This document shows positions 1-9,082 of a DNA stretch of 64,000 nucleotides, one piece after another (position 1 is the first letter of the stretch; the number at the start of each line of letters is the position of its first letter). The position numbers and the translations under genes were made by a program. The notes below the pieces were generated by a model, which was not told the DNA's origin, did not search any database, and saw nothing but the letters and a program-made list of their open reading frames with translations. The stretch is from Bartonella sp. HY328 (GTDB lineage Bacteria > Pseudomonadota > Alphaproteobacteria > Rhizobiales > Rhizobiaceae), in contig NZ_CP104883.1 in the NCBI RefSeq assembly GCF_025449335.1, forward strand, positions 1,108,501 to 1,172,500, written 5' to 3'.

Positions 1-2400
1 ATTGAAAATTGGGGTGTAATCACTGGCCGTTCGGTTTCCGCCGATGGTTCGAGCGATGGTATTGATTATCAAGACAGTAATAGTGGAACAGTTGTCAACC
101 GCGAAGGCGGTACAATAATAGGCGCAAGGCATGGTATAACAGGTAAGATCCCCATGCGCATTGTTAATGAAAAAAATGCCCTTATTTTAGGACAAAATGG
201 TTCCGGCATTAATTATGATACGACGGCCGCTGCTGATCCTATGGAGGTTATTAATTACGGTATTATCCGTGGTGCCTTTAATCTTGACGCAGTTTATGGC
301 GATGGTGATGGCGTTGATGTTGATGGTAGTGCCCATATTGAAAATTATGGAGAAATTTATGGCGATGGTTCTATTGGCACTAAGGTAGGTGATCCATCTC
401 CGGCAACCAGTGAAGCCATTGCCATTGGCGGCGGCTCTATCATCAATGGTAGCGCGGCTTATCGTAATGCACTGATAAGCGGCGTTGATAATGGCATATT
501 GGTGGATGATAGTGATACTGGCCCAGCTTTTGCCGCGATGGATATAATTAATTATGGGATTATTGAAGGGCGCTCCGGTTATGGCATCCGCATTATTAGT
601 AATGATGATAATAGTATCAATAATTATGGTGTTATTCGCGGTACCAACAATTATGCGGTTATTTTTGGCGATGGTAATGACAACTTCATTTATCAAAATG
701 GCTCATCGGTGCAGGGAGTTGTGGACGGGGGAAATGGCAATAATAGCCTAACTTTTGGCGAAGTGGCCGGTAATTTTGATGTCGCTAATATTGGTAATAA
801 TAGTGTTTATCGCAATTTCAGCCTAGTCAACTTTGCCGCAGCGAGCCATTGGCAATTTAGTGGCACGAGTGATTTTCAAGGCTCTATTGTGGTTGATAAT
901 TCTTATCTTACACTAAATAAGGCCAATTTAGATGCAGCCCATCTTAATATCGGAATTGACGGTATTGTTAACGGCAGTGGTCGTATTCAAAGCCTTAACA
1001 TGAATGGTGGCCAGCTCGTTATAGATCGCAGCAGCGATAACGACGCTAATTTCTATAGCAATGCTGACATTATCCTTGCTAATGGCGCCCGCCTTTATGT
1101 CAATGGCGATGATTATAATGAACTTCTCAATACGAGCGGTCATATTGCGATGGATGGCAGCCCGATATTGACGATTGATAAGTTGGGCGGTTGTTATAGC
1201 CAAGGTGGTTGTACAATTTTTTCTGCTGCAAATGGGGTGAGTGGTAGTTTAACTGTTAATGGCAGTTTTGCTTTTCTTGAGCCGCAGCTAAATTATCAAC
1301 CCAATGCTGTTATTTTGAATTTTGTCAGAAATAATAAAAACTTTAGTGATTTTACAATAACTACCAATCAATATGAAACCGCACATGCGGTGGATAGCTT
1401 ATCGTCTTTAAATCCAGTGGTAAAGGCTATTGCTGTCTTAAACGAAAATCAAGTGTCACCGGCTATTTTTGATAATCTTAGTGGCGAAATCTATGGTGCA
1501 ACGCGCACTAGCCTATTAATTAACAGCCGCTATATTCGTGATGCTATGACCCAACGCATGATGGGGCATGGTTATAATTTGCCGCATGAGCCAGTTTGGG
1601 TTTCGACTTGGGGGCATAGCGGTCGTATTAGTGGAAGTCTAAATAACCAAAAAGCAAGCAATGATAGTTGGGGGATTGCCTCAGGCTTTGACGGAGAAAT
1701 TCGTGACCAGCTTTTTGCTGGTATTATGTTAGGATATGAAAAAACTAACATTAAGGATGTGCGCAATAGCAAATCAGATATTGATAGTTTGCATATTGGT
1801 GCTTATGCGATGAGTGAAATTAATAGCATTCATTTACGTGGTGGCTTTGCCTATAGCTATCTTGATGCAACAAGTGAGCGCCATATTTGGGTTCCAAATC
1901 TCGCTAGCACTGCGCGTGATGATTATCATGGTTGGCAAGTTCAGCTCTTTGCCGAGGCAAGCAAAGATTTTACCATAGCTGATAAGGCAGTCATCACACC
2001 CTATGCAAACCTTGCTCAGATTTGGTTGAAGTTTGATGACGTGCATGAGCATGGTTCCCTTGCTCGTCTTGATATTGCAGGTCGAACGGATTCGGCGACT
2101 TTCACGACGCTTGGGTTTCGCAGCCAAATGACGATTAATGCAATGCTTGCATTTTATACTGATTTGGGTTGGCAACATGGTTTTGGTGATGTTGATGGCA
2201 AAACAATCAATCACTTTGCAAATACACTAAATGACTTTACTATTCGCGCTGTCGGTCTTGATAAAGATATGGCGATGTTGGGGACGGGCTTTAGCGTTAA
2301 AATTAATGAAAGCAATAGTATCGCTTTTGGCTATAAAGGGCAGATAGGTTCGAATGTTTCCGATCATATGGGGCAAGTTACTTGGAAAATACGTTTTTAA
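1..2400 (+). CDS. Autotransporter, C-terminal part (5' end outside window)
   Basis: The reading frame is open from base 1, so the start codon lies upstream of the window; the ATG at 154 is internal. The passenger part carries spaced repeats of the form N-(Y/W)-G-x-I-x-G (near bases 7, 250, 340, 550 and 625), typical of beta-helical passengers. The last ~270 residues (from VWVSTWGHSG near base 1590) alternate aromatic and polar residues and end in a terminal Phe, as in the type Va outer-membrane beta-barrel that anchors and exports the passenger. Family knowledge suggests adhesion or another surface role; the substrate cannot be read. A long antisense open frame in this gene is a codon-bias shadow. 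Confidence 0.88.
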   Translation: MENWGVITGRSVSADGSSDGIDYQDSNSGTVVNREGGTIIGARHGITGKIPMRIVNEKNALILGQNGSGINYDTTAAADPMEVINYGIIRGAFNLDAVYGDGDGVDVDGSAHIENYGEIYGDGSIGTKVGDPSPATSEAIAIGGGSIINGSAAYRNALISGVDNGILVDDSDTGPAFAAMDIINYGIIEGRSGYGIRIISNDDNSINNYGVIRGTNNYAVIFGDGNDNFIYQNGSSVQGVVDGGNGNNSLTFGEVAGNFDVANIGNNSVYRNFSLVNFAAASHWQFSGTSDFQGSIVVDNSYLTLNKANLDAAHLNIGIDGIVNGSGRIQSLNMNGGQLVIDRSSDNDANFYSNADIILANGARLYVNGDDYNELLNTSGHIAMDGSPILTIDKLGGCYSQGGCTIFSAANGVSGSLTVNGSFAFLEPQLNYQPNAVILNFVRNNKNFSDFTITTNQYETAHAVDSLSSLNPVVKAIAVLNENQVSPAIFDNLSGEIYGATRTSLLINSRYIRDAMTQRMMGHGYNLPHEPVWVSTWGHSGRISGSLNNQKASNDSWGIASGFDGEIRDQLFAGIMLGYEKTNIKDVRNSKSDIDSLHIGAYAMSEINSIHLRGGFAYSYLDATSERHIWVPNLASTARDDYHGWQVQLFAEASKDFTIADKAVITPYANLAQIWLKFDDVHEHGSLARLDIAGRTDSATFTTLGFRSQMTINAMLAFYTDLGWQHGFGDVDGKTINHFANTLNDFTIRAVGLDKDMAMLGTGFSVKINESNSIAFGYKGQIGSNVSDHMGQVTWKIRF

Positions 2401-2577
2401 AATAATGATTTAAACTAGTTATCAAAATATTCATATTTTGTTATAAGATTACTATTTTTATTTGTCTGCGCAATAGATAAAATAGTGACCTTGCAGCTAG
2501 TTGGTTTATAAGATATTATTTTAATAAAATAGATACTATATATTTTAGTGCCGCTGATTATACTTCGAAAGCTAGTT

Positions 2578-2805
2578 ATGAAAAATAGCCCCGTTAACAA
2601 TATTAGTATTGATGTTGAGCTTTTGCAAAAGATTGAGAAAATGGCCGCAATCAAAAATTGTTCAGTTGATGAGCTTATTTATGATGCGCTAAGTGCGTTT
2701 ATTGCTCCTAATAATGAAGCAGAAGTTTTAAGAGAAAATATCATGCGTGCTTATCAAGAAAGTCATAAAAAATATGCCAGCCTTTATGAAAGGCTTGCCC
2801 AATGA
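2578..2805 (+). CDS. Ribbon-helix-helix-like antitoxin of a Doc module
   Basis: A 75-residue protein. Residues ~8-40 (NISIDVELLQKIEKM...DELIYDALSAFI) look like a ribbon-helix-helix DNA-binding unit, one strand and two helices. The charged helical tail (ENIMRAYQESHKKYASLYERL) would be the toxin-binding part. Its stop codon overlaps the start of the following Doc gene (ATGA), the usual arrangement for an antitoxin that represses its own operon. I prefer the ATG at 2578, with GAAAG just upstream, over a GTG 30 bases earlier. Doc is classically paired with Phd; this partner does not look like Phd, so the pair appears to be a swapped combination. The function is inferred from context. Confidence 0.7.
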   Translation: MKNSPVNNISIDVELLQKIEKMAAIKNCSVDELIYDALSAFIAPNNEAEVLRENIMRAYQESHKKYASLYERLAQ

Positions 2806-3170
2806 CTTTATATTTACGGCCAATTGAAGCGGAAGCTATTCATAAAGACCAAATCGCACGTTATGGCGGCGGTGATGGTATTCGCGATTATGGCTTGTTT
2901 GAAGCTGCCCTTTATCGGCCGCAACAGGGTTATTATTCTAGCCTTTTACAAGAAGCGGCTGCTCTTTCGGAAAGCTTAGGGCAAAACCACCCCTTTATTG
3001 ATGGTAATAAGCGTACGGCTTTTGCCGTTACCTATACATTTTTAGCGATCAATAACATTAAAATAACAGCGAATGCTGATGACATATTTGATTTTATTAT
3101 TAAGCAGTATGATGCAAAAGCATTTACATTTGCTAATCTTGAAAAATGGCTCATTCATAATACTAAATAG
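2802..3170 (+). CDS. doc: Doc-family toxin (Fic fold)
   Basis: A 122-residue protein, the usual Doc length. It carries the Fic/Doc signature HPFIDGNKR (bases ~2989-3015) followed by TAF, and the N-terminal block YLRPIEAEAIHKDQIARYGG common to death-on-curing proteins. Doc toxins phosphorylate elongation factor Tu with ATP and stop translation; whether this copy does so is inferred. The start overlaps the antitoxin stop by four bases, so the two are translationally coupled. All visible motif residues (His, Phe, Asp, Asn, Lys, Arg) are present, so the toxin looks intact. Confidence 0.88.
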   Translation: MTLYLRPIEAEAIHKDQIARYGGGDGIRDYGLFEAALYRPQQGYYSSLLQEAAALSESLGQNHPFIDGNKRTAFAVTYTFLAINNIKITANADDIFDFIIKQYDAKAFTFANLEKWLIHNTK

Positions 3171-3358
3171 CGCAATTAGGGCACATTTTATGGTTTAATT
3201 CATTTAGGCTCTATACCATTTTCACTTAAAATATACCAAAAGATCGAACAATCAGCCTTCAAGTGGTTGTGTTTTATAAAAAGGCTTCCTAAATAGACTT
3301 ATGATTGCGTCGTTAATTGCTCAAGAAGGATGACGGCGGCAGATTAGGAGTACATTAT

Positions 3359-3916
3359 ATGATAGATCACAAACCAAATACAATTTACGGCACGACCATT
3401 GTTACAGTAAGAAAAGGTGGCAAGGTGGTTATTGCTGGTGATGGTCAGGTATCGCTTGGGCAAACCATTATGAAGGGAAATGCCCGCAAGGTACGCCGTA
3501 TTGGTTCATGTGGCCATGTTATTGCCGGTTTTGCTGGTGCAACCGCTGATGCTTTTACTTTGCTTGAACGCCTTGAAGCAAAGCTTGAACAATATCCAGG
3601 TCAATTAATGCGAGCAAGTGTCGAACTTGCCAAAGATTGGCGTACCGACCGGTATTTGCGCCGTCTTGAGGCTATGATGTTGGTTGCCGATAAGAATGTA
3701 ACCCTTGCTTTAACCGGCCTTGGTGATGTGCTAGAGCCTGAAGATGGTATTATGGCTATTGGATCGGGTGGTAATTATGCTCTTGCGGCAGCACGCGCCC
3801 TTGCTGATACCGATATTGATGCTGAAACTATTGCACGCAAAGCGATGAAAATTGCCAGCGATATTTGTGTTTACACCAATAGCAATTTCACCGTTGAAAC
3901 ATTGGACGCTGAATAG
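3359..3916 (+). CDS. hslV: ATP-dependent protease HslVU, peptidase subunit
   Basis: HslV is the N-terminal-threonine peptidase that forms a double hexamer capped by HslU and degrades misfolded and regulatory proteins in the cytoplasm. The protein (185 residues) has an 11-residue propeptide before TTIVTVRKGG, so the catalytic Thr follows Gly. The blocks VVIAGDGQVSLG, GFAGATADAF, ELAKDWRTD and AIGSGG are all conserved. The ATG at 3359 is chosen because AGGAG ends 8 bases upstream; a longer open frame from a TTG at 3317 has no such site. hslU follows after 71 bases on the same strand. Confidence 0.97.
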   Translation: MIDHKPNTIYGTTIVTVRKGGKVVIAGDGQVSLGQTIMKGNARKVRRIGSCGHVIAGFAGATADAFTLLERLEAKLEQYPGQLMRASVELAKDWRTDRYLRRLEAMMLVADKNVTLALTGLGDVLEPEDGIMAIGSGGNYALAAARALADTDIDAETIARKAMKIASDICVYTNSNFTVETLDAE

Positions 3917-3987
3917 ACATTATCTTGGTAAATTCTGGTAGAAAACCATTTATATTATTTGAATTATAAAAGCTGAAAGTATTATTA

Positions 3988-5295
3988 ATGAGTAATAATT
4001 TTTCTCCCCGTGAAATCGTATCGGAACTTGATCGCTATATTATTGGTCAAAAGGACGCAAAGCGTGCCGTTGCTATTGCTCTTCGTAACCGTTGGCGCCG
4101 TTTGCAATTGGAAAGCCCAATGCGCGAAGAAGTTATGCCAAAAAACATCTTAATGATTGGACCGACAGGCGTTGGTAAAACCGAAATTTCACGCCGTTTG
4201 GCGCGTCTTGCTGGTGCACCTTTTGTGAAAGTTGAAGCAACCAAATTTACTGAAATTGGTTTTGTGGGTCGTGATGTTGAGCAAATTATCCGTGATCTTG
4301 TTGAAGTAGCAATTAATCTTGTACGTGAAAAAAAGCGCGAGGAAGTTCGCGCTAAAGCCGAAGTTAATGCTGAGGAACGCGTTCTTGATGCGCTGGTTGG
4401 TAAAACTGCAAGCCCTTCAACGCGCGACTCATTCCGCAAAAAATTGCGTGAAGGTGAGCTTAATGACCGTGAAATTGAAGTTGAAGTAAGCGATAATAGC
4501 AATTCTGGTGCGCCAACTTTTGATATTCCAGGAATGCCCGGTGCCCAAATGGGGGTAATGAATATTGCTGACATTTTTGGCAAAATGGGTGGTCGTACCA
4601 AAACCCGAAAAATGACGGTTGAGGAATCTTTCAAACCATTAATGACCGATGAGTCAGATAAATTATTGGATGAAGAACAAGTCATTCAGGAAGCATTACG
4701 CCTTACAGAAAATGAAGGCATTGTGTTTATTGATGAGATCGACAAAATTGCAGTAAAGAACTCTTCTTCTACTAATACGCCGCGTGAAGGCGTGCAACGT
4801 GATCTCTTGCCATTGATTGAAGGAACAACCGTTTCAACTAAGCATGGGCAAGTTAAAACTGATCATATTTTGTTTATTGCATCGGGTGCTTTCCATATTT
4901 CCAAGCCATCGGATCTATTGCCAGAATTGCAGGGGCGTTTGCCTATTCGTGTTGAATTGAATGCGCTAACCCGTGAGGATTTCCGTGCAATTTTGACCGA
5001 GCCAGAGGCTAGCCTTATTAAGCAATATATTGCTTTGATGAAAACTGAAGGTGTGACGTTAGAATTTGCCGAAGATGGTATTGATGCTTTGGCCGATATT
5101 GCTGTCGATCTAAATTCTACGATTGAAAATATTGGTGCAAGGCGTTTGCAAACGGTTATGGAGCGTGTTTTGGATGAAATTTCCTTTGCTGCCCCTGATC
5201 GAGCTAATACCAGCCTTACCATTGACGCTGACTATGTGAAAAAGTCAGTTGGTGACCTTGCTGCCAATACTGATTTATCACGCTTCATTTTGTAA
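3988..5295 (+). CDS. hslU: ATP-dependent protease HslVU, ATPase subunit
   Basis: HslU is the AAA+ unfoldase that feeds substrates to HslV. The 435-residue protein has Walker A GPTGVGKTE (residues ~58-66), Walker B IVFIDEIDKI (~245-254), and the C-terminal SRFIL tail that inserts into HslV pockets to switch on the peptidase. The family's I-domain lies between the two Walker motifs (about residues 110-240). It is co-directional with hslV and ends just before a strong stem-loop, so the two genes probably form an operon. No heat-shock promoter could be picked out by eye. Confidence 0.97.
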   Translation: MSNNFSPREIVSELDRYIIGQKDAKRAVAIALRNRWRRLQLESPMREEVMPKNILMIGPTGVGKTEISRRLARLAGAPFVKVEATKFTEIGFVGRDVEQIIRDLVEVAINLVREKKREEVRAKAEVNAEERVLDALVGKTASPSTRDSFRKKLREGELNDREIEVEVSDNSNSGAPTFDIPGMPGAQMGVMNIADIFGKMGGRTKTRKMTVEESFKPLMTDESDKLLDEEQVIQEALRLTENEGIVFIDEIDKIAVKNSSSTNTPREGVQRDLLPLIEGTTVSTKHGQVKTDHILFIASGAFHISKPSDLLPELQGRLPIRVELNALTREDFRAILTEPEASLIKQYIALMKTEGVTLEFAEDGIDALADIAVDLNSTIENIGARRLQTVMERVLDEISFAAPDRANTSLTIDADYVKKSVGDLAANTDLSRFIL

Positions 5296-5311
5296 ATTTG
5301 CATAAAATATT

Positions 5312-5345
5312 CTGCCCCAACGACATAAAGTTGGGGCAGATTTTA
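5312..5345. terminator. Terminator after hslU, possibly bidirectional
   Basis: Perfect 10-bp inverted repeat CTGCCCCAAC / GTTGGGGCAG (5312-5321 and 5330-5339) with an 8-base loop, followed by ATTTTAA on the plus strand and by an AT-rich run on the minus strand. It lies between the convergent hslU and CDF genes and probably ends both transcripts. Confidence 0.85.
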
Positions 5346-5350
5346 ACTGT

Positions 5351-6316
5351 TTAGCTATTATTGGCAATTTCTGCCGCATCCATATTATCTTCTTGTTTTT
5401 TCCATGCGCCAGCCGTTTGTGGTTTTACAAAAAATCGCACTATTTCAGGAATGGCTTGTTTAAGTTCAACTTCCAATCGCTCGACACAATTCTCAATTTC
5501 CGGTGCGGTCAAATGATCTTCAAATTCAAGACTCAGATTAACAAGAATCTGATGTGGTCCAAGTTGTGCTGTTAAAACGCCATTGACCTTTTGCACGTCT
5601 TTATCTTTTGATGCAATATCGATAATTGTTGCCTGCATTTCAGGTAAAGCTTGCTCGCCTACTAAAAGCCCTTTACATTCTCGTGCTAAAAATATGGCTG
5701 TTAAAGCCAATACTAAGCCGATACCCATCGAGGCAATGCCATCATAAATTGGATTATGGGTGACTACACTTGCAGTAATTCCTAAAGCCGCAATAAATAA
5801 ACCCAGTAAGGCTGCGCTATCTTCAAACAACACTGAAAAAACGGTAGGATCTTTTGATTGCCTTACTGCCGCAAAATAGCCGAGCTGCCCTTTTTGCATG
5901 CGAAAGGCGCGCAGTGCAACAAACCATGATGCCCCTTCAAAAATAATAGAAGCACCAATAACAATATAGTTCACAAAAACATCGCGTATTGGTTCAGGAT
6001 TTAAGACATGGATAATGCCTTGATAAAAGGAAACCCCAGCACCAAGCGCAAAAACCAATAGAGCTACAATGAAACTCCAAAAATATAACTCTCTGCCATA
6101 ACCAAAAGGATGGGTGCGGTCGGCAGTAAGGGCGGCGCGCTTTAAGCCATAAAGCAATAATAATTCATTGCCGGTATCGGTAAGTGAGTGTACGCCTTCG
6201 GACATCATTGCTGACGAGCCAGTAAAAAAGGCCGCAAAAAATTTGGTTATCGCTATAAAGAAATTACCGGCAAGCGCCGCATAAATTACAGTTTTTGAGC
6301 CTTTTGGTGCCGCCAT
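5351..6316 (-). CDS. Cation diffusion facilitator transporter (SLC30A9-like)
   Basis: A 321-residue inner-membrane protein with about six hydrophobic segments and a soluble C-terminal domain, the layout of CDF metal/proton antiporters that export Zn, Fe or Mn. The metal-site region SEGVHSLTDTGNELLLLYGL (residues ~39-58) has the H-x3-D pair in helix II; the helix V block is FEDSAALLGLF. The region RTHPFGYGRELYFWSF matches the subgroup that includes SLC30A9. The start has AAGGAAA 8 bases upstream. It is followed by a lytic transglycosylase gene 46 bases upstream in transcription order. The metal cannot be decided from sequence. Confidence 0.9.
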   Translation of the reverse strand: MAAPKGSKTVIYAALAGNFFIAITKFFAAFFTGSSAMMSEGVHSLTDTGNELLLLYGLKRAALTADRTHPFGYGRELYFWSFIVALLVFALGAGVSFYQGIIHVLNPEPIRDVFVNYIVIGASIIFEGASWFVALRAFRMQKGQLGYFAAVRQSKDPTVFSVLFEDSAALLGLFIAALGITASVVTHNPIYDGIASMGIGLVLALTAIFLARECKGLLVGEQALPEMQATIIDIASKDKDVQKVNGVLTAQLGPHQILVNLSLEFEDHLTAPEIENCVERLEVELKQAIPEIVRFFVKPQTAGAWKKQEDNMDAAEIANNS

Positions 6317-6362
6317 TATCGGATTTCCTTAAACTATGGCAGAAATGGATTGTTGCCTTTAA

Positions 6363-7613
6363 TCAAAGAGCTTTCAATGTCTTTTGGCTTGGATAGCAAT
6401 CTGCAGCTAAGCCGTTTTTTTGCTGCCATTGACCTATGGAGCGGCGTGTTTTAAACCCTGCCAAACCATCAGCCTTGCCGATGTCATAGCCTTGTTTTTG
6501 CAAATATTGTTGGATTTTTAAAACGTCTGATCGCAGCGTAACATCAACATTTTGCCATTTTGCGAAAAATTGCGGCGTGCCACCAATGCCATCAGCGACA
6601 TGGCCAATATAAACTGCATAAAGATCGCTCATATTATAGCTTTTAATGACATAGAAATTGGGTGTCACCAAAAAAGCAGGCCCAAAGCGACCCGCTGGCA
6701 TTAATAATGAAGCTGGCGTTTTTAGATCTGTATTTGAAAAACTGCGCCTATCAGCGCGCTTTACGCCAAGCTGTTGCCACTCTGCAAGGCTTTTTCGCAT
6801 GTCTGGCCCTTCCAAAGCACAAGAAACGCTTTGCGGTAAAATCACCTCGTACCCCCAGTTAAATTTACTATCCCAACCTTCTAACTTTAGATAATTGGCA
6901 ATAGAGGCAAGGCTATCGGGGACACTTTGCCAAATATCGCGATGGCCATCACCATCAAAATCAACGGCATGTTTCAAATAAGAGCTTGGCATAAATTGTG
7001 GTTGTCCTAATGCACCCGCCCAAGAGCTTTTTAATTCATTGGCATTTATATAGTTTTTTTCAACGATAATAAGTGCGCTTAACAACTCATTTTGAAACAT
7101 CTCTTTACGGGTTGCCATAAAGGCTTTGGTTGCTAAAACCTCAAAAGCATCATAGGGAATTTTTACACTGCCATAGGCTGTTTCTCTTCCCCAAATTGCA
7201 AGAATAATATTTTCTGGTACGCCATAGCGTGTTTTAATTTGTGATAATAATTGCTCATATTGGCTTTTACGTTTCTTACCGCCATCAACAATAATTTTAA
7301 TTTTTTGCTCATCAAAATAGCGGGCAGGGGAGGAAAACTCCGCCTGACTTTGTGGCTTTTGCGGCTTAGGTGCAGCGCCCGGTATAACAAGATCAGGCAG
7401 TTTCCAATTGATTTTAACATTCTTTAACGCGCTATCAAAAGTTTGGCGGCTGATACCATTGGCTTTAGCAATGGGCCAAAAATCATTTTCCAGCCATTGC
7501 TGAAAGTTTTTTTCAATTTGTGGCTTGTTTACTTGTGCAAATGCCGTTGCAGTTAAGCTAAACAGACAAAGGCATATAATGATAAAATAAGATTTTATGC
7601 TCCATAGTTTCAT
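6363..7613 (-). CDS. Lytic murein transglycosylase (MltB family) with peptidoglycan-binding domain
   Basis: A 416-residue exported enzyme that cleaves the MurNAc-GlcNAc bond of peptidoglycan with formation of a 1,6-anhydro end. The N-terminus is a signal peptide (hydrophobic run ending ATAFAQ). The SLT_2 catalytic domain covers about residues 30-330: IWGRETAYG contains the catalytic Glu, and ALGQPQFMPSSY followed by FDGDGHRDIW are family hallmarks. A C-terminal PG_binding_1-like domain (QQYLQKQGYDIGKADG...TRRSI) occupies the last ~60 residues. AAGGA precedes the start. No lipobox Cys is visible, so it is probably soluble in the periplasm. Confidence 0.93.
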   Translation of the reverse strand: MKLWSIKSYFIIICLCLFSLTATAFAQVNKPQIEKNFQQWLENDFWPIAKANGISRQTFDSALKNVKINWKLPDLVIPGAAPKPQKPQSQAEFSSPARYFDEQKIKIIVDGGKKRKSQYEQLLSQIKTRYGVPENIILAIWGRETAYGSVKIPYDAFEVLATKAFMATRKEMFQNELLSALIIVEKNYINANELKSSWAGALGQPQFMPSSYLKHAVDFDGDGHRDIWQSVPDSLASIANYLKLEGWDSKFNWGYEVILPQSVSCALEGPDMRKSLAEWQQLGVKRADRRSFSNTDLKTPASLLMPAGRFGPAFLVTPNFYVIKSYNMSDLYAVYIGHVADGIGGTPQFFAKWQNVDVTLRSDVLKIQQYLQKQGYDIGKADGLAGFKTRRSIGQWQQKNGLAADCYPSQKTLKAL

Positions 7614-7645
7614 TATAAAAATTCCTTTTAATCTGAAAATTTGCT

Positions 7646-8380
7646 TTAGTTGTAATCTCTAGTGTTTATCAGCCAATCGGATAATTCTACCACCGATGGA
7701 AATAATAAATCACAATTGTTTTGCAACTGCTCTTTGCTGCCAGTACCTGATAAAACGCCGATTGCAAGACCTGCATTGGCGTTGCGTGCGGCGCTTATAT
7801 CGTGATTATTGTCGCCAATCATGGCAATTTCATCAAGATTAAGTCGCGTTGTCTTGCTAAAAAGCATAATTTGATCGCCTGCCGGCTTGGCATTTTCAAC
7901 AGAGTCCCAACCGATAATTTCGCTGAAATATTCTTGCCAGCCAAATTTTTCGACACATTTTTTTGCACTTAATTCAGAATCATTTGTAGCAATGCCAAGG
8001 ATATAGCCTTGTTGTTTCAGTGTTTTTAAACTTTGACTAATACCATCAATTTCGCAGACATAGAGCATAGATCTTTCTGCCCCATGATTGCGGTATTCAA
8101 GCACTTTATTATCAATTGCCACGCCTTCAAGTTCTGGATGCCATAATTTGACAAGGTCAAGCAATGAACCAGACGCCATTGGGCTGTCGCCCTTAAAACG
8201 TTCCGTTGTAAAATCATAGCCACCTAATTCTAAAAGGTCGCGCGCTTTATCATCATCGCCATTGGCTGCCATTAAGGCTTGCTCATAGGCGATAGCAAAC
8301 CATGTCTTTTCAAAGTCGATTAATGTACCATCTTTATCAAATAATAGGCCACGAATTTTGCGTAATTTTGTTATAGACAT
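7646..8380 (-). CDS. HAD-superfamily hydrolase, phosphoglycolate-phosphatase-like
   Basis: A 244-residue cytoplasmic HAD enzyme. Motif I is FDKDGTLIDF near the N-terminus (nucleophile and acid Asp pair), motif II is the Thr in LGIATNDSE, motif III the Lys in NAKPAGDQ, and motif IV GDNNHDISAARNA. A helical C1 cap sits between motifs I and II. This is the Gph-like subgroup; phosphoglycolate or another small phosphate ester is the likely substrate but cannot be fixed by sequence. It lies 32 bases upstream of the transglycosylase gene on the same strand and may be co-transcribed. The window has a second HAD gene of this kind at 36.8 kb. Confidence 0.85.
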   Translation of the reverse strand: MSITKLRKIRGLLFDKDGTLIDFEKTWFAIAYEQALMAANGDDDKARDLLELGGYDFTTERFKGDSPMASGSLLDLVKLWHPELEGVAIDNKVLEYRNHGAERSMLYVCEIDGISQSLKTLKQQGYILGIATNDSELSAKKCVEKFGWQEYFSEIIGWDSVENAKPAGDQIMLFSKTTRLNLDEIAMIGDNNHDISAARNANAGLAIGVLSGTGSKEQLQNNCDLLFPSVVELSDWLINTRDYN

Positions 8381-8576
8381 AGTTCACCAATTGAAAAATA
8401 ATAAAAGCTTATACCATATTATTATAGGTCATAATTAAGATTATGTACCAAATTTATTGTGTAAAATTTAAATAAAAATATTTTTAAAAGCTATATTTAA
8501 GACATAATATAATTGTTGAATTTTATAGATTTATGCAAAGTTTGAACAAATATTCCGATGCAAAAAAGGGGTAAAA

Positions 8577-8927
8577 ATGTCGAGAAGACCAATAATTTTA
8601 ATAGTCGTAGGTATAATTGCGCTAATCAATGCTTTTGTGTTTAAACCAAATGTTTCTGAAGCGCCGAATGATTTAAGAATTGCTTGTGAAAATAAAATTC
8701 GAAATATGGGCACTGATGGATTAGATTTTATAGATAGGTGTAAAGAATTAACATTTGCAACTGCAACAACATCTACTAATGCGCATGCTGCGGCGCAGGC
8801 TATTAGTTCTGCAAATAAATCAGATGTTTTGTTAGATACAGTGCAAAAATTCCTCTGGGGATTGGGAGGGATTCTTGTGTTTTTGGGAATTCTTATGATT
8901 TTTCGGCGCAAAAAGAATAACTCTTAG
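8577..8927 (+). CDS. Small membrane protein of unknown function
   Basis: A 116-residue protein that I do not recognise. It has one hydrophobic helix at each end (residues ~5-22, IILIVVGIIALINAFVF, and ~88-108, FLWGLGGILVFLGILMIF). Between them is a polar stretch with two Cys (ACENK and DRCKE) rich in Ala, Thr and Ser, followed by a basic tail RRKKNN. The middle could face the periplasm with the two Cys forming a disulfide. AAAGGGG lies upstream of the ATG. It stands alone, divergent from the HAD gene and convergent with pgi. Confidence 0.7.
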   Translation: MSRRPIILIVVGIIALINAFVFKPNVSEAPNDLRIACENKIRNMGTDGLDFIDRCKELTFATATTSTNAHAAAQAISSANKSDVLLDTVQKFLWGLGGILVFLGILMIFRRKKNNS

Positions 8928-9033
8928 TTTTTAACTTAATTAACTAAGAGCTTTGAGTTGGGAAATGAAATCGAAGTGATTTATTGATCCAACTTAAATA
9001 ACGAAATAAATAAATCAGTGTTTATTATTGGCA

Positions 9034-9074
9034 AAAAGCGCAGCTGATGATTAAGTAATGGCAGCTGCGCTTTT
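9034..9074. terminator. Terminator between the 8.6-kb gene and pgi
   Basis: Perfect 9-bp stem GCGCAGCTG / CAGCTGCGC (9038-9046 and 9062-9070), flanked by AAAA on the left and TTTT on the right, with a 15-base loop. The flanking runs let it work in both directions: for pgi (minus) and for the small membrane gene (plus). Confidence 0.82.
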
Positions 9075-9082
9075 ATATCTTA

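Noticed and set aside
187..696. Long antisense open frame (169 codons) inside the autotransporter gene
   Set aside because: Composition mirrors the repeat-rich sense strand; no ribosome site and no family resemblance.
2548..2577. GTG start adding ten residues to the antitoxin
   Set aside because: The added residues (PLIILRKLV) do not fit the ribbon-helix-helix start, and ATG 2578 has the better ribosome site.
4047..4685. Long antisense frame inside hslU
   Set aside because: Codon-bias shadow of a well-supported gene; Ser/Arg-rich translation typical of such shadows.
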